A stretch of DNA of 46,610 nucleotides, taken from an uncultured Bacteroidales bacterium. GTDB lineage: Bacteria > Bacteroidota > Bacteroidia > Bacteroidales > Muribaculaceae. Position 1 is the stretch's first letter; the number at the start of each line of letters is the position of its first letter. Location of the stretch: positions 102,650 to 149,259 of the forward strand of contig CACYGX010000002.1 of assembly GCA_902774055.1 (NCBI GenBank). Direction: 5' to 3'. Below the pieces are notes generated by a model, which was not told where the DNA came from, did not search any database, and saw only the letters and a list, made by a program, of their open reading frames with translations. Below, piece by piece: positions 41,707 to 46,610 of this stretch. The position numbers were made by a program, and so were the translations under genes.

Positions 41707-44022
41707 CTAATGAATGTCTTTAATCTCTTCGTAGTTTTGTGAGCCGCTATTTACTACATTATACTTTTGGTTCTTGCCGCCTGAGAATTTCCAATGCAGC
41801 GAGATTCCAACACTTTGGACCGGCGTGGTATAGTCATACGTTATCGTGCGGCCATTGGCCTGTCTGTCATACTTGCGACGGTCGCCAAGGGCGGTGAAAG
41901 ACATAGACAACTGCAACTTGTCCTTGCACATGGACTTATATATTTGTCCGCTGACATCCCAGACGGTGTAATAAGTGCGGTCGTAATTTTTGTATGTCGG
42001 CTCATAATTGATGTTCAGCATGCCGCCCCAACCGTGATCAAAACTGAAAGTGTTATACATGTGATAGTACTGGCGGAACCTTGTCTTGCCATAGTAAACG
42101 CCACCTAAGGTTAGATCTTCAGGGCAAATCTCATAGCGTCCTGACAAATTCATCGTCCATGGCTTTACCGGACTCCAATTCACCTCAACTCCTGCTCCAT
42201 ACCAATTCTGAGCCGGCAGATTGACAGGGGTTGTATAGAACGCATCGGGGACAGTTGGGCTTTGCTTGGTCTCCCAATGAATAATATTCCTTGCCCTTGC
42301 ACAAATTGCATCCAGGCTTAACAGATTGTGGAACATCGACACGCCAGCCATGACCATAAATCCTGTAGAAGCCTTCAAATCGGGATTACCGACAGTGTAG
42401 TTATATGGATCAGACCAACGAATGGTTGAAGAAATGGCGGAATAAGGAATGTTCTTAAGTATCCGCTTGTAGTTAAGCATAAGAGCGTGCTTCTCATTGC
42501 TCCCTAATGGCATCATTAACTGCACTGTGGGGTTGATGCCCCATTGTGTGTCTGTAGATGTTTCGCCGTCATCCAAGGTCTCATACCAAATCCTATTCAA
42601 CTGAAAATTGGCACCTGCACTGTATTGGATTTTCCAAATCTGTCCCATAGCTGATGCATATACCAGTGGAGTCAGGCCGCTCGTGCGTGTTGCCTCTTGG
42701 CTGGTTTGGAATCGGTCAGAGACATCAACCGCACCAACAATTGGAGTATATTTTGACGTAATGTATTGTAACGATGCGCCATATTTCCAAACCAGCTTTT
42801 GACTGCGTGGATCTGTCAAATCCACCGAAAACTTGTACATACTCACCGTGGTCTTATCCTCCGACATGCTGGACGGATTCTGGGCATAAGTATAGTTTGA
42901 CTTGTTATCTGACTGGCGGTTATAATAGTCGCCGATTATATCCAATGTCGTTCCACGTTGGCTAAGGGACGACGAATTGTACTTTAATGTCGCTTCCTGA
43001 AAAAGATAACTGCTTCTGCCTTCTACACTGGACAGACCGGTCGCGTCCTTGTCCAAAGTAGTGCCCTTGGCCTTGTTGGTCGAGATGTAGTAACTTCCTC
43101 CCAAATAGCTCTTATCGTTGATGTTGTGGGTAAGACTCAAACGGTTACTGAAAGTTTGCCACTTGAATTTTACTTCTTCATCGATTTCTGTAAGCAAATC
43201 CTCAGCCTGATCCCAGATTGACTGCTTTGCAGTCTCTTGTGGCTGGTATAAAGACAATGAGAGGTTATCATAGATGCTCAGGTTTTTGTACCGATAGTAA
43301 ATTAAAGCACCAAGATTCTCATCTCTGAAACCGTATGAAGGTTGATATTCAGCACCACCCCACAATGATCCGTAATAGCTGCCCTCTGAAGGTTTGCGTA
43401 ATGTGATCTCAATAGTTCCTCCTGCATTTGCAGCATCTTGATTGACTCCCGCGAAATATTTAACCTTCACTTTATCTATCATGTCCGCAGGGATGTTCTT
43501 GAGTTCATCTATAGATGGGAGTTTTACTCCATCCACATAGATTTCACTTACCGTCAAACCATTGATACTGTAAATGCCTTCTTTTTGCGTGACGCCAGGA
43601 AGAAAAGCCAGCATATCAGATGCCTGCTTGCCTTTGGCAATATCTGATGAACGGAGGTTTATTGTGTACCCAGTGGCCTCGTGGTGGATTCTTGAGCCTT
43701 CAATGATGACGTTATTGAGAGCGAACTTGTCGGGTTGCATCTTGATGGTGCCGATGTTGTCGCGGGAGCACTGGCGATAGGCGGTTTTGTAGCCGACGTA
43801 AGAGATGCGTGCGATGACCTTGCCGTGGTCGTTGGGGATGACGAAACGGCCGCTCTCGTTGGTCACACCGCCGCCCACCATCGTCGAGTCGGCGGGGCTG
43901 AGCAGGGTGACGTTAGCGTACGGTAGCGGCAGATTGTTCTCATCAACCACCAGCCCCTTGAGGTGGTGCTCGGTCTTGTTGATGCACTCTACATAGATTT
44001 CGCCCTTTTCGCCCTGGGTCAT
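41707..44022 (-). CDS. TonB-dependent receptor-like outer-membrane barrel protein (copy A)
   Basis: 771 residues from the ATG at 44020-44022, which overlaps the stop of a 62-residue signal/STN ORF. Residues 1-100 are the end of an STN domain and a carboxypeptidase-regulatory-like domain (LKGLVVDENNLPLPYANVTLLSPADSTMV, GRFVIPNDHGKVIARISYVGYKTAYR). A plug follows (LPGVTQKEGIYSINGLTVSEIYVDGVKLPS, NAGGTIEITLRKPSEGSYYGSL), then a large barrel (OMP_b-brl_3 type). As read, the protein has no signal peptide, so it could reach the outer membrane only through frameshifting from the upstream ORF or if that break is absent in life. Its N-terminal 100 residues are about 90% identical to copy B, the barrel is not. 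A B-type tail relic follows the stop. Confidence 0.8.
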   Translation of the reverse strand: MTQGEKGEIYVECINKTEHHLKGLVVDENNLPLPYANVTLLSPADSTMVGGGVTNESGRFVIPNDHGKVIARISYVGYKTAYRQCSRDNIGTIKMQPDKFALNNVIIEGSRIHHEATGYTINLRSSDIAKGKQASDMLAFLPGVTQKEGIYSINGLTVSEIYVDGVKLPSIDELKNIPADMIDKVKVKYFAGVNQDAANAGGTIEITLRKPSEGSYYGSLWGGAEYQPSYGFRDENLGALIYYRYKNLSIYDNLSLSLYQPQETAKQSIWDQAEDLLTEIDEEVKFKWQTFSNRLSLTHNINDKSYLGGSYYISTNKAKGTTLDKDATGLSSVEGRSSYLFQEATLKYNSSSLSQRGTTLDIIGDYYNRQSDNKSNYTYAQNPSSMSEDKTTVSMYKFSVDLTDPRSQKLVWKYGASLQYITSKYTPIVGAVDVSDRFQTSQEATRTSGLTPLVYASAMGQIWKIQYSAGANFQLNRIWYETLDDGETSTDTQWGINPTVQLMMPLGSNEKHALMLNYKRILKNIPYSAISSTIRWSDPYNYTVGNPDLKASTGFMVMAGVSMFHNLLSLDAICARARNIIHWETKQSPTVPDAFYTTPVNLPAQNWYGAGVEVNWSPVKPWTMNLSGRYEICPEDLTLGGVYYGKTRFRQYYHMYNTFSFDHGWGGMLNINYEPTYKNYDRTYYTVWDVSGQIYKSMCKDKLQLSMSFTALGDRRKYDRQANGRTITYDYTTPVQSVGISLHWKFSGGKNQKYNVVNSGSQNYEEIKDIH

Positions 44023-44041
44023 GCGGATGGGGTAGAAGCCT
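43726..44041 (-). repeat. Direct repeat, copy 1 (receptor 5' module)
   Basis: Aligns without gaps to 46295-46610 (offset 2569 nt). The stretch nearest the gene start (about 98 nt including the ATG) is identical, with scattered, mostly silent differences after that. Similarity ends sharply where the plug domains begin. The second copy runs to the window edge and may go on. Confidence 0.9.
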
Positions 44042-44207
44042 CCAACTCATTATAGAGGAAGTAGATGGTGTAGTCGCGGGATTCTTCGGCCAACTGGCGC
44101 AGGGCGTCGGCAATCGACACGTCGCGGTAGTTGCGGGTAATGCGTTGCGCGTGTGCTATGCCTGCCAAGGCACATATCAACAATATGATAATTAGAATTC
44201 GTCTCAT
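44019..44207 (-). pseudogene. Signal peptide plus STN fragment, out of frame with receptor copy A
   Basis: 62 residues: signal peptide MRRILIIILLICALAGIAHAQ, then RITRNYRDVSIADALRQLAEESRDYTIYFLYNELE, the first half of an STN domain, then ASTPSA in the wrong frame and a TGA overlapping the ATG of copy A. The continuation GFYPIRM lies in the other frame. In related receptors I recall about 20 residues (DFR-x-TT...DAIRQ type) between NELE and GFYPI. Their absence suggests a deletion of about 62 or 64 nt that also changed the frame. A -1 shift after GAG would restore reading, but no slippery heptamer is seen. It begins 86 nt after the copy B stop. Confidence 0.75.
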
Positions 44208-44233
44208 CTATTTACGTCTTATTTCTTGGTAAA

Positions 44234-44272
44234 GGCAGGCAGCATCAGCGTCAAGTCTATCAGCTGCCTGCC
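44234..44272 (-). terminator. Hairpin between the two receptor genes
   Basis: The 10-bp perfect stem ggcaggcagc/gctgcctgcc has a 19-nt loop, with tttacc after it on the minus strand. It could end the copy B transcript, though the T tract is short. Confidence 0.5.
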
Positions 44273-44293
44273 CAAAGAAGCTATTTATATTCA

Positions 44294-46610
44294 TTACAGG
44301 CGGTTGCGCTCGTCTTGACCGGCATGGCTTCCCTTATAGCGGCTGCGGGTGGCGTTGAATTTCCAAGAAATGTCGATGCCGAAGCGACGCTTGTCTTGAT
44401 ACTCGTGGTACTGAGTGCGGATGTTGATGCCGCCATAGGCAACTCGCTCCATGTAATTAGTTTTGAAAATATCATTAGCAAGGATGGCAACACTCAAACT
44501 TTTGTCCTTAAGGAACTGTTTGCCCAGACGCAGATTCAGATAGCCATTGGCCTCGGTCTGGCAAGGGCCTGATTCATTGTAAGGAGTGAAACCACCTTTG
44601 ACATTCAACAGCCATGAGTGTGGTAACGAGAAGGTGTTGTCAAGCGTTATAACGGTAATAAGCCCATTCCACTTGTGAGTAATACCCAATGGATAAACAT
44701 CATCGTTGCAGAAATAGAGGTCTGCCGAATAGTTCATCTGCCAAATACCCACTTTAGGCGTGAAACTTAATGTAATGCCATAATACTCCTGTTTGGGTGT
44801 ATTGCGGTAGTCCATGATGACCACGCCAGGATGATTCTCGTCATCATAGGCCGTCTGGAAGGAACGTATCGTATTTTTGTAATATTGATAGTATGCTTCT
44901 GCATTTATCCACTTCCATGAAGAAGTCCACGAGAAATTGTGATGAGTCTGCGGTTTCAATAATGGATTGCCTGTATCGTACTCGTACTTACTGCGATAAT
45001 TGACCGAGGAAGACAATAGGCTATACTGTGGATTATATCGCGAACAATTATAAGACAACCGGTGCTGCCAATTCCCTGAGTTATAAGCCAACGATACACG
45101 AGGGATTAGTACTGAATAGTCAGGACTCATCTCATCATTCCGTTGGCCGCCGATGTCATAAATGTTATGCTCATTTTGCCATCTCAGGCCTGTGCTCATC
45201 GAGAATTTGCCCAGTTGCAATGAGTAGTTGGCAAAAAGCGACCAGATTGATGTTTCTTGTTTCACATGACTATCGGCCGAGAAGCCACTCTGAATGAAAT
45301 CGTGAGTGCGATGAACCAATGAGGCTTCTTCACCAAAGGTCAATTCCCCTTTTGGTACAGGCGCTGTGATGACCAGTTTTTCGGCCAATAGGCGATTATT
45401 TGAGTTCGTTTGGCTACTGATGGTAGTTGAGCCTTCAGTACCACCCTCCATTTCGTTGATTGACTTCGCCTGATAGAAATCTGCGCTGAAGTCGATGTTC
45501 CATTTGCCGACATTGCCTACGTAGTAGGCATTAACCGTGTGTCTCATGCGTGGCTTCTCCACCGTATTTGTCTTGCTGTGACCACCATCGACGACTACTC
45601 CGTCTTGCCATGTCTGCTCGTCCATCTTGCGACGGGTGAGACTGTTGCCAATATAATTGAAGGCCGTGTAAGTCAAGCCCACCGAATGGTTATCGTTGAT
45701 TTCCCAGTTCCAACCAAGGTCGGCAAAATAGTATTTCATTCTGAAAAGCCAGGATGCATCTTTCTGGTAATCCCACGTTGAGGAGGCCTGCAATTGGTCC
45801 TGAGCTGTCGCATCAATCGCCATATTATTATCGTTCAGGTAACCACGGGCGAAGAAGTCCATGCCGTTGCGCAGGCGGTAGTTCAGGGCTACATTGACAT
45901 TGGCATAATACTCCTTACCTTGGCGGTATGAGGCCGAGAAATTGCCGCTCCAGCCTTCACCGGCCTTGCGCACGGTCTTCAGGCGGATGACCGAGGTGAC
46001 GTCTGCGCCGTATTCAGGCCCGGGATTTGTGATAATCTCGGTTGAGAGGATTTCGTCGGCACGGTAACGGTCGAGTTCGGAGGCATCACGCACTTTCTTG
46101 TTGTTGATGTAGATTTCGGGCTTGCCGTGGCCTGCGATGTTACCGTCACTCATCATCAGGGGCAGGTGGGACAGCATCTCGGTCACAGATCCGAATTGTT
46201 CCAAAACTGTGCCCTGCACATTAGCAAGCAAACCGCGGTCGGTTGGGCGGGTTAATCGCTTGGAACCCTTTACTGTCACACCGTCCAGGGTGTACTTGTC
46301 GGGTTGCATCTTTATGGTGCCCACGTTGTCTCGGGCACAGAGGCGATAGGCGGGTTTGTAGCCGACGTAGGTGATGCGGGCGATGACTTTGCCGTGGTCG
46401 TTGGGGATGACGAAGCGGCCGCTCTCGTTGGTCACTCCGCTGCCCACCATCGTCGAGTCGGCGGGGCTGAGCAGGGTGACGTTGGCATAGGGCAGCGGCA
46501 GGTTGTTCTCGTCAACCACCAGCCCCTTGAGGTGGTGCTCGGTCTTGTTGATGCACTCTACATAGATTTCGCCCTTTTCGCCCTGGGTCATGCGGATGGG
46601 GTAGAAGCCT
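44294..46610 (-). CDS. TonB-dependent receptor, outer-membrane beta-barrel family (copy B, 5' end outside window)
   Basis: The frame is open through the window edge (GFYPIR precedes the Met at 46591), so signal peptide and most of the STN domain lie outside. Visible: carboxypeptidase-regulatory-like domain as in copy A, then a plug (LLANVQGTVLEQFGSVTEMLSHLPLMMSDGNIAGHGKPEIYINNKKVRDASELDRYRADEILSTEIITNPGPEYGADVTSVIRLKTVRK) and a barrel of about 550 residues (OMP_b-brl_3 type: SYNCSRYNPQYSLLSSSVNYRSKYEYDTGNPLLKPQTHHNFSWTSSWKWINAEAYYQYYKN). It ends WKFNATRSRYKGSHAGQDERNRL. Barrels of this type import unknown ligands with TonB-ExbBD energy; no SusD partner is present. It lies upstream of copy A on the same strand. 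Confidence 0.88.
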   Translation of the reverse strand, partial: GFYPIRMTQGEKGEIYVECINKTEHHLKGLVVDENNLPLPYANVTLLSPADSTMVGSGVTNESGRFVIPNDHGKVIARITYVGYKPAYRLCARDNVGTIKMQPDKYTLDGVTVKGSKRLTRPTDRGLLANVQGTVLEQFGSVTEMLSHLPLMMSDGNIAGHGKPEIYINNKKVRDASELDRYRADEILSTEIITNPGPEYGADVTSVIRLKTVRKAGEGWSGNFSASYRQGKEYYANVNVALNYRLRNGMDFFARGYLNDNNMAIDATAQDQLQASSTWDYQKDASWLFRMKYYFADLGWNWEINDNHSVGLTYTAFNYIGNSLTRRKMDEQTWQDGVVVDGGHSKTNTVEKPRMRHTVNAYYVGNVGKWNIDFSADFYQAKSINEMEGGTEGSTTISSQTNSNNRLLAEKLVITAPVPKGELTFGEEASLVHRTHDFIQSGFSADSHVKQETSIWSLFANYSLQLGKFSMSTGLRWQNEHNIYDIGGQRNDEMSPDYSVLIPRVSLAYNSGNWQHRLSYNCSRYNPQYSLLSSSVNYRSKYEYDTGNPLLKPQTHHNFSWTSSWKWINAEAYYQYYKNTIRSFQTAYDDENHPGVVIMDYRNTPKQEYYGITLSFTPKVGIWQMNYSADLYFCNDDVYPLGITHKWNGLITVITLDNTFSLPHSWLLNVKGGFTPYNESGPCQTEANGYLNLRLGKQFLKDKSLSVAILANDIFKTNYMERVAYGGINIRTQYHEYQDKRRFGIDISWKFNATRSRYKGSHAGQDERNRL
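46295..46610 (-). repeat. Direct repeat, copy 2 (receptor 5' module)
   Basis: Ungapped match to 43726-44041, ending only because the window ends. See copy 1. Confidence 0.9.

Noticed and set aside
44019-44022. Simple translational coupling (ATGA) as the explanation of the split receptor
   Set aside because: Coupling would still yield a barrel without a signal peptide, and half of the STN domain is missing, so a deletion with frame change fits better.

Overview
The window looks like a chromosomal segment of a gut-type Bacteroidota, probably order Bacteroidales (Muribaculaceae- or Prevotella-like; the family is inference). The grounds are: promoters of the Bacteroidota form (-33 TTG/TTTG, about 20 nt, -7 TAnnTTTG) ahead of many genes; the DUF6089-uppS-bamA-ompH order; DUF4270, DUF4890 and Lnb-type proteins; a T9SS type B sorting domain; and TonB-dependent receptors with an STN domain and a carboxypeptidase-regulatory-like domain.

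Layout. 1-5.9 kb (+): envelope biogenesis, namely a DUF6089 barrel protein (cut by the window edge), uppS, bamA and three Skp/OmpH chaperone paralogues. 5.9-7.3 kb (-): tRNA-His and nagA. 7.6-11.6 kb (+): a DUF4890 periplasmic protein, a GT5-only glycogen/starch synthase domain, a DUF4270 lipoprotein, tRNA-Thr and a DUF3843-like protein. 11.6-16.4 kb (-): secA and an Lnb/DUF4105 membrane protein. 16.4-17.2 kb: non-coding, with a promoter, a candidate small RNA and a 25-bp inverted repeat. 17.2-23.2 kb (-): the elongasome operon mreB-mreC-mreD-mrdA-rodA. 23.4-29.3 kb: a C_GCAxxG_C_C protein (-), then a T9SS cargo protein, a lytic transglycosylase and a UvrA (+). 29.3-30.8 kb: a 1.5-kb AT-rich gene desert. 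30.8-33.2 kb: an XRE regulator (+) and a HerA/DUF853 ATPase (-). 33.4-35.0 kb (+): trpB2 behind a leader that reads as a complete ribosome-mediated tryptophan attenuator. 35.1-38.0 kb (+): a nucleotidyltransferase/GHMP-kinase fusion, a sugar mutarotase and a fucose permease. 38.0-38.9 kb: a Y1 transposase between mirrored palindromes. 38.9-41.4 kb: a dockerin-tailed secreted protein (-) and a glutamine synthetase (+). 41.6-46.6 kb (-): two tandem TonB-dependent receptors.

Strongest points. (1) The leader of trpB2 encodes a 20-residue peptide with three consecutive Trp codons. Its stop lies in the arm that can form either a pause hairpin or an antiterminator, followed by a 13-bp terminator 27 nt before trpB2. 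(2) The two tandem receptors share a nearly identical, ungapped 316-nt 5' module but have unrelated barrels. Just after the stop of the downstream copy lies a relic of the other copy's C-terminal tail, which suggests 3' cassette replacement. The downstream copy's signal peptide/STN part is also out of frame. (3) The transposase is bracketed by three palindrome types in mirror order, like a REP-associated (RAYT) element.

How the genes fit together. Most of the window builds the cell envelope: isoprenoid carrier, outer-membrane assembly, secretion, wall elongation and possible lipoprotein acylation. The rest handles amino-sugar and fucose use, tryptophan and glutamine metabolism, DNA repair and outer-membrane uptake.
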